From: [Clostridium] saccharolyticum WM1
GTDB lineage: Bacteria; Bacillota; Clostridia; Lachnospirales; Lachnospiraceae
Direction of reading: 5' to 3'
Length of the DNA stretch: 64,000 nt
Assembly (NCBI RefSeq): GCF_000144625.1
Contig: NC_014376.1
Span: 1,550,001-1,614,000, forward strand
Positions 44,319 through 53,404 of this stretch are shown in pieces; position 1 is the first letter of the stretch, and each line of letters opens with the position of its first letter. The translations under genes and the position numbers were made by a program. Below the pieces are notes generated by a model. That model saw only the letters and a program-made list of their open reading frames with translations, did not search any database and was not told where the DNA came from.

Positions 44319-45749
44319 ATGACTGAAACTTTATTAAGCGTTGGTATTGACATAGGAACATCAACAACACAATTAATTTTATCAGAACTTTCAATTGAAA
44401 ATATAGCATCAGTTTTTACAATTCCAAGAGTTTCCATTAAGGACAAAAAGGTGATATTTAAAAGTGATATTATCTTTACTCCTATATTAGAAAACAATCT
44501 GATAGATACTGATGGTATAAAAGCATTTGTAGAGCAGCAATACAAAAAAGCAGGGATTACAAAAGCAGATATTCAAACAGGGGCAGTCATTATCACTGGG
44601 GAAACCGTTCGAAAGGAGAATGCCCAGGCAGTTGCCAAAGCTTTAAGCGGTTTTGCCGGAGATTTTGTTGTGGCAACGGCTGGTCCTGATCTGGAGAGTA
44701 TCATCGCTGGGAAAGGAGCGGGGACTTATTCTTATTCTGAAAGTCAATACACAACGGCGGTAAACTTTGATATTGGAGGCGGGACAACAAATCTGGTAGT
44801 ATTTAACAATGGAGATGTTGAGGATACGGCTTGCTTTGATATTGGAGGCCGCTTGATCAAGGTAGATACAAATGAAATCATTCGTTATATTTCACCGAAA
44901 GTGAAGGAAATTATTAAAAGAGAAGCTTTCGATATTCACCTAAATGAAAAGATAAATCTTAAGGAATTAGAGAAACTCTTGGATATATTTGTACAAGTAC
45001 TGGAAAATAGCATTGGATTAGGAAATAAAAATCCTTATTTTGACTTGTTGATAACCAACAAGCCGTTGAACACAAAGCTTCCGTTGAAATGTATTTCATT
45101 TTCAGGCGGCGTGGCAGATGGTATTACGAGAGATAATTTACAAAATCCGTTTGAATATGGTGATATTGGACTTTTGTTAGGTAAGAAAATAAGTGGTTCC
45201 CTCCTTATGACTGCCCTTAAGCGGATTCCAACGGTCGAGACCATTCGTGCAACAGTGGTAGGAGCAGGATCACACACCACTGATGTTTCCGGGAGTACAA
45301 TTACCTATAAAGAGGAGATACTTCCACTTAAGAATATCCCCATCTTACAGTTGTCGAAAGAGGATGAAAGTACCAGTCAAAGTGGGAATTTAGGGAAAAT
45401 TATTGAAGAAAAAGTAAAGTGGTTTATGGTAGATGGAGAAGTACAAACGATTGGATTAGGGATCGAAGGTGCACATAGTCCTTCCTTCCAGTTTATTCAG
45501 GGCCTGGCAAAAGAAATGATAAAAGGTTTGGATCTGTTGATTAAGGAGAAATTGCCGCTTGTTATTATAGTAAAAGAAGACATGGCAAAGGCATTAGGAC
45601 ATAGCCTTTCTGCACATCTTCCAAAAGATTATCCTTTTGTATGTATTGATAGTGTTCATGTAAGGAATGGAGATTATATCGATATCGGAATGCCCATTGC
45701 AGATGGTTCTGTTTTACCGGTAATCGTAAAGACATTAGTATTTAATTAA
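44319..45749 (+). CDS. eutA: Ethanolamine ammonia-lyase reactivase EutA
   Basis: 476-aa actin/Hsp70-fold protein with GIDIGTSTTQL near the N terminus, a second phosphate loop NFDIGGGTTNLVVF and CFDIGGRLIKV. EutA removes damaged cobalamin from ethanolamine ammonia-lyase using ATP. I start at the ATG at 44319 after AAAGGGAGTAGATAAG; ten upstream codons are not needed. It is directly followed by eutB and eutC, the order seen in most eut operons. Confidence 0.92.
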   Translation: MTETLLSVGIDIGTSTTQLILSELSIENIASVFTIPRVSIKDKKVIFKSDIIFTPILENNLIDTDGIKAFVEQQYKKAGITKADIQTGAVIITGETVRKENAQAVAKALSGFAGDFVVATAGPDLESIIAGKGAGTYSYSESQYTTAVNFDIGGGTTNLVVFNNGDVEDTACFDIGGRLIKVDTNEIIRYISPKVKEIIKREAFDIHLNEKINLKELEKLLDIFVQVLENSIGLGNKNPYFDLLITNKPLNTKLPLKCISFSGGVADGITRDNLQNPFEYGDIGLLLGKKISGSLLMTALKRIPTVETIRATVVGAGSHTTDVSGSTITYKEEILPLKNIPILQLSKEDESTSQSGNLGKIIEEKVKWFMVDGEVQTIGLGIEGAHSPSFQFIQGLAKEMIKGLDLLIKEKLPLVIIVKEDMAKALGHSLSAHLPKDYPFVCIDSVHVRNGDYIDIGMPIADGSVLPVIVKTLVFN

Positions 45750-45768
45750 TGATAAAAGGAGTTGTACA

Positions 45769-47148
45769 ATGATTTTAAAAACAAAACTTTTTGGCAAAAC
45801 CTATCAATTTTCATCGGTAATGGAAGTGATGGGGAAGGCAAATGAAGAAAAATCGGGGGATAAATTAGCTGGAGTTGCAGCAGACAGCGCGGAAGAAAGA
45901 GTTGCAGCGAAAGTTGTCTTATCACACTTAACGCTTTCAGATTTATTTAATCACCCTGCTGTGCCATATGAAAAGGATGAGGTAACCCGCATTATAATTG
46001 ATCATGTGAATCTTAGAACCTATGAAACGATTAAAAATTGGACAGTGGCCGAATTAAGAGAATGGATTTTAGATTGCAAAACGACAAACTATGACATTCA
46101 TCGTATCTCAAATGGTTTAACTTCTGAAATGGTTGCAGCAGTTGCTAAAATTATGTCCAACCTGGATTTAATAGTAGGTGCTCAGAAGATCATCGTAACG
46201 AAGACTGCAAATACGACAATTGGTATCCCGGGAACTTTTTCAACCCGTCTGCAGCCAAACCATACGACTGACAATGTGGATGGTATCATGGCTTCCGTTA
46301 TGGAAGGTCTGTCTATGGGATCTGGTGATGCAGTCATAGGCTTAAACCCGGTAGATGACACAACAGAAAGTGTAAAGCGTATACTTCACAAATTCAATGA
46401 TTTTATTAATGAGTGGGAAATACCGACACAACATGCCGTTTTAGCTCACGTTTCGACTCAGATGGAAGCAATGGAACAAGGAGCACCAACCGGATTGGTA
46501 TTCCAATCCATTGCAGGATCTGAAAAAGGTAATACAGCGTTTGGAGTTACGGCTAAGATGCTTTCAGAAGCAAAAGACATGGCTTTGAAGCTTGGTACGG
46601 CAGTTGGTCCAAATGTGATGTACTTTGAGACAGGACAAGGTTCTGAGCTTTCCTCCGATGCTCATAACGGGGTAGATCAGCTGACGATGGAAGCCAGATG
46701 TTATGGATTTGCAAAATATTTTGATCCATTCATTGTTAATACCGTGGTTGGATTTATTGGACCAGAGTATTTGTATGACTCCAAGCAAGTAATCCGTGCA
46801 GGTCTGGAGGATCATTTTATGGGGAAATTAACAGGTATTTCTATGGGGTGCGATGTTTGTTACACGAACCATATGAAGGCAGATCAAAATGATGCTGAAA
46901 ACTTAACCGTTTTACTTGCGACAGCCGGTGTAAACTTTATTATGTCGATTCCATATGGTGATGATATTATGTTGAATTATCAAACCACGGGATACCAAGA
47001 GGGTGCTTCCATTAGAGAATTATTAAACAAACGGACAATAAAAGAATTTGACCAATGGTTAGAAAAAATGGGATTCAGCGAAAATGGACATTTAACTTCT
47101 AAAGCTGGTGATGCATCTGTATTTTTAAAGCAGAGGAGGGATAACTAA
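45769..47148 (+). CDS. eutB: Ethanolamine ammonia-lyase large subunit EutB
   Basis: 459-aa catalytic TIM-barrel subunit. Recognisable blocks are [72 protein letters not shown] and [17 protein letters not shown]. Uses adenosylcobalamin to split ethanolamine into acetaldehyde and ammonia. AAAAGGAGTTGTACA precedes the ATG, and the stop codon overlaps the eutC start by one base. Confidence 0.96.
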   Translation: MILKTKLFGKTYQFSSVMEVMGKANEEKSGDKLAGVAADSAEERVAAKVVLSHLTLSDLFNHPAVPYEKDEVTRIIIDHVNLRTYETIKNWTVAELREWILDCKTTNYDIHRISNGLTSEMVAAVAKIMSNLDLIVGAQKIIVTKTANTTIGIPGTFSTRLQPNHTTDNVDGIMASVMEGLSMGSGDAVIGLNPVDDTTESVKRILHKFNDFINEWEIPTQHAVLAHVSTQMEAMEQGAPTGLVFQSIAGSEKGNTAFGVTAKMLSEAKDMALKLGTAVGPNVMYFETGQGSELSSDAHNGVDQLTMEARCYGFAKYFDPFIVNTVVGFIGPEYLYDSKQVIRAGLEDHFMGKLTGISMGCDVCYTNHMKADQNDAENLTVLLATAGVNFIMSIPYGDDIMLNYQTTGYQEGASIRELLNKRTIKEFDQWLEKMGFSENGHLTSKAGDASVFLKQRRDN

Positions 47149-48053
47149 TGGACGAATTAAACTTAAAAGAAATGATTAAATCCATTTTAAATGAAATGGT
47201 AAATGAAGTACCGCCAGTAAAAAATGGTCCATCAGCGGAAGCATCCGTAAGCACCAGGCAAACCGCCAAGTCCTGCGAAGTGGAAGAGGGATTGATACCA
47301 GATATTACAGAGGTAGACATCCGCAAGCAATTTTTAGTTCCCGATGCAGCAGATAAAGAAGGTTATTTAAAAATGAAATCCTATACGCCGGCCCGTTTGG
47401 GATTGTGGAGGACCGGCGCCAGATATTTAACAGAGCCTAGTCTTCGATTCCGTGCTGACCATGCGGCTGCCCAGGATGCAGTATTCTCCTATGTAAATGA
47501 AGATTTAATAAAAGAAATGGGATTTGTAGAAGTTGCTACAGAATGCAAGGACAAAGACGAATATGTGACTCGTCCGGACTTAGGCCGTAGGTTTTCCAAT
47601 GAAGCAATTAATACAATTAAAAATGCGGTGAAACCAAATCAGAAAGTTCAGGTTATCGTGGGTGATGGTTTAAGTTCAGCAGCAATCGAGGCAAATATCA
47701 GAGATGTTTTACCTTCTTTGCAACAAGGTCTAAAGATGTTTGGACTTGACTTTGGACAGGTTGTTTTTATAAAACATTGCCGCGTCCCGGCAATGGATCC
47801 AATTGGTGAAGCAACAGGAGCTGAAGTCGTCTGTCTTTTTATCGGAGAAAGACCGGGCCTTGTTACAGCAGAATCGATGAGTGCGTATATCGCTTATAAA
47901 CCAACCATTGGTATGCCGGAAGCCAGAAGGACAGTCGTTTCCAATATTCACAGACAAGGAACCCCGGCAGTAGAAGCAGGAGCATATATTGCTGAAATTA
48001 TCAAGAGAATGTTAGACAAAAAAGTGTCTGGATTAGATTTAAAAGAAAAATAA
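47148..48053 (+). CDS. eutC: Ethanolamine ammonia-lyase small subunit EutC
   Basis: 301-aa subunit. [45 protein letters not shown] and [19 protein letters not shown] are the B12-binding core. The first ~18 residues ([18 protein letters not shown]) form an amphipathic helix followed by a flexible linker rich in Ser/Pro, the form of an encapsulation peptide that draws the enzyme into the compartment. It begins at the last base of eutB. Confidence 0.95.
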   Translation: MDELNLKEMIKSILNEMVNEVPPVKNGPSAEASVSTRQTAKSCEVEEGLIPDITEVDIRKQFLVPDAADKEGYLKMKSYTPARLGLWRTGARYLTEPSLRFRADHAAAQDAVFSYVNEDLIKEMGFVEVATECKDKDEYVTRPDLGRRFSNEAINTIKNAVKPNQKVQVIVGDGLSSAAIEANIRDVLPSLQQGLKMFGLDFGQVVFIKHCRVPAMDPIGEATGAEVVCLFIGERPGLVTAESMSAYIAYKPTIGMPEARRTVVSNIHRQGTPAVEAGAYIAEIIKRMLDKKVSGLDLKEK

Positions 48054-48084
48054 AAACCGTTTGATTTAAAAAGGAGGTTTCCTA

Positions 48085-48738
48085 ATGAAAAACGAACGAT
48101 TGGGTGCAAATGTTCTAAGCGTAAAAATCATCCCCAATGTGGATGATGGATTGGCAAAGGAATTAAAATTAGCACCAAATCAAAAAAGTCTAGGGATTAT
48201 TACTTCTGATTCTGATGATGTAACCTATGTGGCATTGGATGAAGCAACCAAGGCATCGGATGTAGCAGTTGTATATGCAAGAAGTATGTATGCAGGAGCA
48301 GCCAATGCTTCTACAAAATTAGCAGGGGAAGTTATCGGTATTTTAGCTGGTCCAAGTCCGGCAGAGGTACGAAGCGGTCTGGATCGTGCGATTGAGGTAA
48401 TCAATAATGAAGCCAGCTTCTATAGTGCAAATGAGGATAACTCAATCATTTATTTTGCCCATTGTGTATCGAGAACTGGTTCCTATCTTTCCAAAGGAGC
48501 AAATGTGAAAGAAGGAGAAGCCATTGCTTATTTAATCGCACCACCGCTTGAAGCAATGGTAGCCATCGATTCGGCTTTGAAAGCTGCTGATGTAAAAATG
48601 CGTGTATTTTACGGGCCGCCATCTGAAACAAACTTTGCAGGAGCGTTACTGACAGGATCTCAATCTGCTTGCAGATCAGCATGTGAATCTTTTGCGAAAA
48701 CGGTAGAAGCTGTTGCTGACAACCCAACTAATTATTAG
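48085..48738 (+). CDS. eutL: Shell protein EutL
   Basis: 217-aa tandem-BMC shell protein. MYAGAANASTKLAGEVIGIL and CVSRTGSYLSKGANVKEGEAIAYL are typical EutL stretches; it assembles as trimers with a gated central pore. AAAAAGGAGGTTTCCTA gives a strong ribosome binding site. It follows eutC and precedes the other shell gene by 11 bases. Confidence 0.94.
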   Translation: MKNERLGANVLSVKIIPNVDDGLAKELKLAPNQKSLGIITSDSDDVTYVALDEATKASDVAVVYARSMYAGAANASTKLAGEVIGILAGPSPAEVRSGLDRAIEVINNEASFYSANEDNSIIYFAHCVSRTGSYLSKGANVKEGEAIAYLIAPPLEAMVAIDSALKAADVKMRVFYGPPSETNFAGALLTGSQSACRSACESFAKTVEAVADNPTNY

Positions 48739-48749
48739 GCGGCGTTCAT

Positions 48750-49271
48750 ATGGCTAAAGCTTTGGGTTTAATTGAAGTACGTGGAAAATTAGGAGCAATC
48801 CTGGCAGCAGATGCAGCTGCAAAGGAGGCAGATGTAATTCTGCTTGGTAGTGAAACAATCCGTGGAGGATTGACAACCATTCATATGATTGGAGATATTG
48901 CGGCAGTAAAAGCAGCAATTAAGGCAGGTGAAGTTGCTGTGGCAAATAAGAATTGTCTAATCAGCAGTCATGTTATCCCACGCTTGGCTGACCAGGTTGA
49001 GCAGATGTTGATGAAATCATTTGATAAGAAGGAAGATAATCCTTCGGATTCAAATGAATTAAATCAACCGAATGTAGAAGAAACAGAGAAAGATGTGGAT
49101 TCATCCCTTGATAAAGAACAGCTGGAAAAAATGAGAGTCACCGATTTACGTTCCCTGGCATATCAATTAAATCTTTCTGCCATAAAGAAGTCAGAAATTA
49201 AATCTGCTAACAAAGCAGTGCTTATTAAAACATTGCTGGATAAAGGAGTTAAGCATAATGGGATTAATTGA
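48750..49271 (+). CDS. BMC-domain shell protein with C-terminal SAP/Rho-N-like segment (EutK-like)
   Basis: 173 aa. Residues 1-90 are a BMC domain (ALGLIEVRGKLGAILAADAA, TTIHMIGDIAAVKAAIKAG, SSHVIPR). An acidic linker (about 95-120) leads to a ~45-residue segment LEKMRVTDLRSLAYQLNLSA...KAVLIKTLLDKG, which has the two-helix pattern of SAP/Rho-N domains that bind nucleic acid. E. coli EutK also carries a C-terminal nucleic-acid-binding-type domain, though of winged-helix fold, so the role may be parallel. Its end overlaps the eutE start by 14 bases. Confidence 0.85.
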   Translation: MAKALGLIEVRGKLGAILAADAAAKEADVILLGSETIRGGLTTIHMIGDIAAVKAAIKAGEVAVANKNCLISSHVIPRLADQVEQMLMKSFDKKEDNPSDSNELNQPNVEETEKDVDSSLDKEQLEKMRVTDLRSLAYQLNLSAIKKSEIKSANKAVLIKTLLDKGVKHNGIN

Positions 49272-50736
49272 TAAAGATCTTGTTTCCGTTCAGGAAACCA
49301 GAGATTTACTGAAAAAAGCAAAAGAAGCGCAAATAGAAATAGCCAAGTTATCTCAAGAAGAAATCGACACCATTTGTAAGGCTATGGCAAAAGCAGCTTT
49401 TGACAATCGTTTGAAGCTGGCTAAAATGGCACAAGAAGAAACCGGGTTTGGAAGATGGCAGGACAAAGTCCTTAAAAATGCCTTTGCATCAAGAGATTTA
49501 TTAAACTCGATAAAAGATATGAAGACAGTCGGTATCATCACAAACAATATAGAAGCAAAATATATGGAAGTAGCAGTCCCTGTTGGAGTCGTTGCAGGCC
49601 TTATTCCTTCAACCAATCCGACTTCAACGGTGATCTACAAGGCGCTCATATGCATTAAGGCAGGAAATTCGATTGTATTTTCCCCTCATCCAAGTGCATT
49701 AAATTGTATCAAGGAAACAGTCCGCATCATAAACGAAGCAGGTAAAAGCGTTGGTTTACCGGATGGTGCGATTAGTGTCATTACAACCGTAACAACACAG
49801 GCAACAAATGAATTAATGAAAAATGAAAATACAAATTTAATTCTTGCCACTGGCGGCTCTGCCATGGTTCGTGCAGCATATTCCTCCGGGACACCGGCTA
49901 TTGGAGTAGGGCCGGGGAATGGACCTGCATTTATCGAACACAGTGCAGATATTCCAAAAGCAGTTGCTCTAATTCTTGAATCTAAGACCTTTGATAATGG
50001 TACGGTTTGTGCATCGGAACAGTCGATTATTGTTGAAGAAATCAGTAGAGAAAAAGTGATTTCGGAATTCAAGAAACGGGGCGGTTATTTCTTATCAAAA
50101 AATGATGCACTAAAACTTGAAAAGTATATTTTGCGGCCAAACGGTACCATGAATCCTAAGATCGTTGGAAGGACGGCGCAGGATATTGCTGAGCTAGCTG
50201 GTATTTCTGTACCAGAAGATGCAAAAGTTCTTATTGCCGAAGAAACACGTGTTGGTGATCTGGCCCCTTTTTCAAGAGAAAAATTAACACCAATTTTAGC
50301 CTTCTATACGGTAAATACCTGGGAAGAAGCCCGCGACTTAAGCATCAGGATTTTAAACTTTGAAGGCGCAGGACACACCATGGTCATTCATACAGCAAAC
50401 AATCAAATTATTGAAGATTTTGCCTTAAAAGTACCGGTTTCCCGTCTCCTTATAAACTGTTCGGCTACCTTAGGCGGAATCGGGGCAACGACGAACCTTA
50501 AACCTGCCTTGACACTTGGTTGTGGAGCGATAGGGGGAAGTTCTACTTCTGACAATGTAGGCCCACAGAATTTAATTAATATTCGCCGGGTCGTATATGG
50601 CGTCAGGACATTAGAGGAAATACGTGGAGAAGATAAATTTGAAGATGTCAGCGGGAATGCTGTTAAAGACTTGGGACTGAATAAGGATCAATTAATCGAT
50701 TTACTCGTTGAACGTGTTCTGCAAAAACTAAAATAA
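49258..50736 (+). CDS. eutE: Acetylating acetaldehyde dehydrogenase EutE
   Basis: 492-aa aldehyde dehydrogenase. GLIPSTNPTSTVIYKAL, LATGGSAMVRAAYSSGTPAIGVGPGN and the catalytic Cys in DNGTVCASEQSI are all present. Converts acetaldehyde, NAD+ and CoA to acetyl-CoA. Helical N-terminal region (SVQETRDLLKKAKEAQIEIA) may interact with the shell, but a clear short encapsulation peptide is not separate. It overlaps the preceding shell gene. Confidence 0.95.
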   Translation: MGLIDKDLVSVQETRDLLKKAKEAQIEIAKLSQEEIDTICKAMAKAAFDNRLKLAKMAQEETGFGRWQDKVLKNAFASRDLLNSIKDMKTVGIITNNIEAKYMEVAVPVGVVAGLIPSTNPTSTVIYKALICIKAGNSIVFSPHPSALNCIKETVRIINEAGKSVGLPDGAISVITTVTTQATNELMKNENTNLILATGGSAMVRAAYSSGTPAIGVGPGNGPAFIEHSADIPKAVALILESKTFDNGTVCASEQSIIVEEISREKVISEFKKRGGYFLSKNDALKLEKYILRPNGTMNPKIVGRTAQDIAELAGISVPEDAKVLIAEETRVGDLAPFSREKLTPILAFYTVNTWEEARDLSIRILNFEGAGHTMVIHTANNQIIEDFALKVPVSRLLINCSATLGGIGATTNLKPALTLGCGAIGGSSTSDNVGPQNLINIRRVVYGVRTLEEIRGEDKFEDVSGNAVKDLGLNKDQLIDLLVERVLQKLK

Positions 50737-50791
50737 GCCAGGAACACAATCATTGACAACAAAATTAAATACAATCTAGGAGGTAGATACA

Positions 50792-51091
50792 ATGGCGAAT
50801 ACAAACGCATTAGGAATGATTGAAACAAAAGGGTTGGTAGCTGCAGTTGAGGCAGCAGATGCAATGGTGAAAGCAGCAAACGTAACGTTGATTGGAAAAG
50901 AACAAGTAGGTGGCGGACTGGTAACTGTTATGGTTCGTGGGGATGTAGGAGCCGTGAAAGCAGCAACCGATGCCGGAGCGGCAGCGGCAGAAGCTGTTGG
51001 TGAATTAATATCTGTTCATGTAATTCCACGTCCCCATATGGAAGTAGATGTAATCCTGCCAAAATACGATTCACAGGCTTCGAACTCATGA
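50792..51091 (+). CDS. eutM: Shell protein EutM
   Basis: 99-aa single BMC-domain protein: [58 protein letters not shown]. The KxGGG-type pore loop (EQVGGGLVT) and length are those of EutM, the main hexagonal facet tile. CTAGGAGGTAGATACA precedes the ATG. An 92-bp spacer with a hairpin follows. Confidence 0.95.
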   Translation: MANTNALGMIETKGLVAAVEAADAMVKAANVTLIGKEQVGGGLVTVMVRGDVGAVKAATDAGAAAAEAVGELISVHVIPRPHMEVDVILPKYDSQASNS

Positions 51092-51121
51092 TGAACGCTT
51101 AAAGATGCAAGTTTTAAAGTG

Positions 51122-51155
51122 AGGCTGAGGCATCATAAAAGCGTATGCCCAGCCT
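51122..51155 (+). other. Intergenic hairpin inside the eut operon
   Basis: AGGCTGAGGCAT and ATGCCCAGCCT pair over 11 bases with a single bulged A, 11-base loop, followed by TTCCTTTAA. It could attenuate or stabilise transcript ends after eutM, raising shell-protein dosage relative to downstream genes. The T tract is too broken for a clear terminator. Confidence 0.5.
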
Positions 51156-51183
51156 TTCCTTTAACGATGGGAAGTGAGTACTA

Positions 51184-51831
51184 ATGGCCATTTTAACGGA
51201 AAGTAATATAAAAAGACTGCTACGTACGACGAACTTAAAAGAAACAAAATATTTAGTCTTAGATCCTGGGACTGTGATTACACCATCTGCAAAAGAATAT
51301 TTAAAGGATATTACGATTGAATATAGGAAAATACCAGAAGCATCTGAGACTAAGACTCAAGACGCTGCCTTCCCAATGACTCACCGCTTAACTTATGAAT
51401 TTGAAATGAAAATTAATATTGCAATAAGCCATATCGTGACTTTGCAAAAGAAAAGCCACTGTATAGGAAATACGGAGCTCACAGAGGCTTTAAATACGAT
51501 CCTTATGATAGTCAAGACAGTCCCAATGGATCCATTCGCTTCCTACAGGGCAGATCTGGTACAGGAATTGGAAAAGCTGCTGGAAGACAAAAAGCCATAC
51601 ATTGACAGTTACTATCCAGAAGGTTCCTTTATTCCAACCTATAAAGATGAAGAATGTGTCATAGCTTTATTTGAGTTACATGCATATTTACAAGAATTAG
51701 AACATTTTATTGCAAAAAAAATGAAGGACGGCCTGAAATTTGAGGATTATTTAAAATGCATTTCCATAGCAACTGCGTTGAAGGAATATTGTTGGGTTTT
51801 GATGGTGCAGATGAAAGAAAATCAGGGGTAA
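51184..51831 (+). CDS. EutT-like protein lacking the zinc/Cys motif
   Basis: 215 aa. The N terminus (MAILTESNIKRLLR, then PGTVITPSAKEYLKDITIEYR) matches the N terminus of EutT adenosyltransferases, and the remainder has the helical layout of the Cob_adeno_trans domain. The H-X11-CC-X2-C motif that binds metal in enteric EutT is absent; only two Cys occur, both near the C terminus. With a PduO-type enzyme encoded in the same operon, this copy may be structural, regulatory or a cobalamin carrier. Stop codon is four bases before the next start. Confidence 0.75.
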   Translation: MAILTESNIKRLLRTTNLKETKYLVLDPGTVITPSAKEYLKDITIEYRKIPEASETKTQDAAFPMTHRLTYEFEMKINIAISHIVTLQKKSHCIGNTELTEALNTILMIVKTVPMDPFASYRADLVQELEKLLEDKKPYIDSYYPEGSFIPTYKDEECVIALFELHAYLQELEHFIAKKMKDGLKFEDYLKCISIATALKEYCWVLMVQMKENQG

Positions 51832-51835
51832 TAAT

Positions 51836-52471
51836 ATGAAGGATTATAGTATTGATGCAATTGTAGATACCGTTGTCTCCCGAATACAAGAAGTAATGGA
51901 TCAATCGTTTGAAATTGAAGCAAGTGGGCGCCACATCCATCTGAATCGGGAGGCAATCGATATCCTCTTTGGTGTGGGTTATCAATTACACCCAACAAAG
52001 TATTTGTCTCAGCCAGGTGAATTCGCATCAGAGGAACGAGTGAGTATTGAAGGACCGAAAGGCACGATTCACGATGTTATCATTCTTGGACCAGAGCGAA
52101 AAAACTGCCAGGTGGAGGTTTCATTCACCGATGCACGTTCTCTGGGTGTAAATGCGCCGGTTCAATTAAGTGGAAATATTGAAAACACTCCAGGGATTAT
52201 TGTGCGGAATGGCGCTAAGTCCATTGTTTTAGATCGGGGTGTCATAGTTGCAAAACGCCATATTCATGTAAAAGATACCGATGCTGAAAGGTTAGGTGTG
52301 AAGGATCAAGAAAGTGTAGCTGTTCGGGTGTTTAGTAAAAGACCCCTTATCTTTGAGGATGTTCTGGTGAGAATAAGCCCCAAGTTTGAAACATATATGC
52401 ACATTGATTACGATGAAGCAAATGCTTGCGGCCATAATAAAGGAGTACGTGGGTGTATTGTTAAGAGGTGA
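51836..52471 (+). CDS. pduL: PduL-type phosphotransacylase (EutD role)
   Basis: 211 aa. Zinc-binding motifs EASGRHIHLNREA and VAKRHIHVKDTDAERLG flank the CoA-binding core; MHIDYDEANACG is the conserved C-terminal end. Converts acetyl-CoA plus phosphate to acetyl phosphate and frees CoA inside the compartment. The first 22 residues (MKDYSIDAIVDTVVSRIQEV) form an amphipathic encapsulation-type helix. It fills the eutD slot; enteric EutD is an unrelated Pta-type enzyme. Confidence 0.93.
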   Translation: MKDYSIDAIVDTVVSRIQEVMDQSFEIEASGRHIHLNREAIDILFGVGYQLHPTKYLSQPGEFASEERVSIEGPKGTIHDVIILGPERKNCQVEVSFTDARSLGVNAPVQLSGNIENTPGIIVRNGAKSIVLDRGVIVAKRHIHVKDTDAERLGVKDQESVAVRVFSKRPLIFEDVLVRISPKFETYMHIDYDEANACGHNKGVRGCIVKR

Positions 52472-52476
52472 TATGA

Positions 52477-53094
52477 ATGGATCATATTGAAGCAGCAGTG
52501 CAAAAAATCACAGATATTATCATACAACGTTTGCAGAAAGAAGAATATAGAAAGACCGTTTTATTTTTGGGGAAAGAATATGCAAGTATTCGGACATACT
52601 ATGAAAATAGAGGCTATAAAATAGTGTCAGTAAAAGATCAATCTGATATGGATCTAGTAATTGTTACGGAACTTCCTATTTTAAGTATGAATCGTATTGC
52701 CCTGGGACTTCCTCAAACAGAAGAAGAAGGTGTTGTTTTCCGGCATTTATTAAATAAGAAAAATGTTTTATTTTTAGAAGAAGGAATGGAACTTCATGCA
52801 AGTCAGCAAACGGCCCCGCGGGCATTGGTGCAGGTCCTTGAGAATTATAAAAACCAATTGGTAAGATATGGTGCTTCTATACTTCCGTTAAAGCATTTTG
52901 AAAAGATCAATGAGGCAATCCATCAGGAAGCAGAAGATAAAACTCATAAAAGTGATAGGAAGGAGCTTCTTACCATAGCAAAAGTGCGAAAAATGAACCT
53001 ACATGCAGGTGACATCTTTGAAGCAGATAAGAACCTCATTGTTACAGCATTGGCCAGGGATTATTTGCGTGATTCAGGTGTTGAGATCATATAG
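52477..53094 (+). CDS. Ethanolamine-operon protein of unknown function
   Basis: 205 aa. It belongs to the hypothetical protein found at this position in Firmicutes eut operons, as far as I can recognise from its place and layout. N-terminal amphipathic helix (MDHIEAAVQKITDIIIQRLQ) looks like an encapsulation peptide. The middle has a Rossmann-like alternation (TVLFLGKEYASIRTYYENRG). The C terminus DKNLIVTALARDYLRDSGVEII resembles the N-terminal PGTVITPSAKEYLKDITIEY motif of the EutT-like protein two genes upstream. Function unknown; a cargo or cofactor-handling role is plausible. Confidence 0.75.
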   Translation: MDHIEAAVQKITDIIIQRLQKEEYRKTVLFLGKEYASIRTYYENRGYKIVSVKDQSDMDLVIVTELPILSMNRIALGLPQTEEEGVVFRHLLNKKNVLFLEEGMELHASQQTAPRALVQVLENYKNQLVRYGASILPLKHFEKINEAIHQEAEDKTHKSDRKELLTIAKVRKMNLHAGDIFEADKNLIVTALARDYLRDSGVEII

Positions 53095-53107
53095 AAAGGA
53101 GCATGCG

Positions 53108-53380
53108 ATGTTCATTGGAAAAGTTGTTGGCAGTTTATGGGCTACTCGTAAGGATGAAAAGTTAAATGGTTTAAAGTTCCTGCTCATTGAAAAACAACGA
53201 AACGAACATGAGGCTGATCCTGCTCTGGTTGTTGCCGTTGATCATGTAGGTGCAGGCATTGGAGAATCTGTATTGATTACGACTGGCAGCTCCGGCCGCC
53301 TATCGTTTGATGGTAAAAGTATTCCTGTTGATATGGTTATTGTCGGTATTATAGACACCGTGGACTATCCAAAGGAATGA
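53108..53380 (+). CDS. eutN: Shell vertex protein EutN
   Basis: 90-aa EutN/CcmL-type protein: MFIGKVVGSLWATRKDEKLNG, ALVVAVDHVGAGIGESVLIT, VDMVIVGIID. Pentamers cap the vertices of the shell. I start at the ATG at 53108 after AGAAAGGAGCATGCG; the frame continues 35 codons upstream into the previous gene but without a start signal, and the family length is 90. Confidence 0.94.
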   Translation: MFIGKVVGSLWATRKDEKLNGLKFLLIEKQRNEHEADPALVVAVDHVGAGIGESVLITTGSSGRLSFDGKSIPVDMVIVGIIDTVDYPKE

Positions 53381-53404
53381 TAAAAACTGAATGGAGTGAA
53401 ATGA

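Noticed and set aside
53003..53107. Longer N terminus for EutN
   Set aside because: The added residues lie inside the previous gene; the 90-residue start at 53108 has a good ribosome binding site and the family length.
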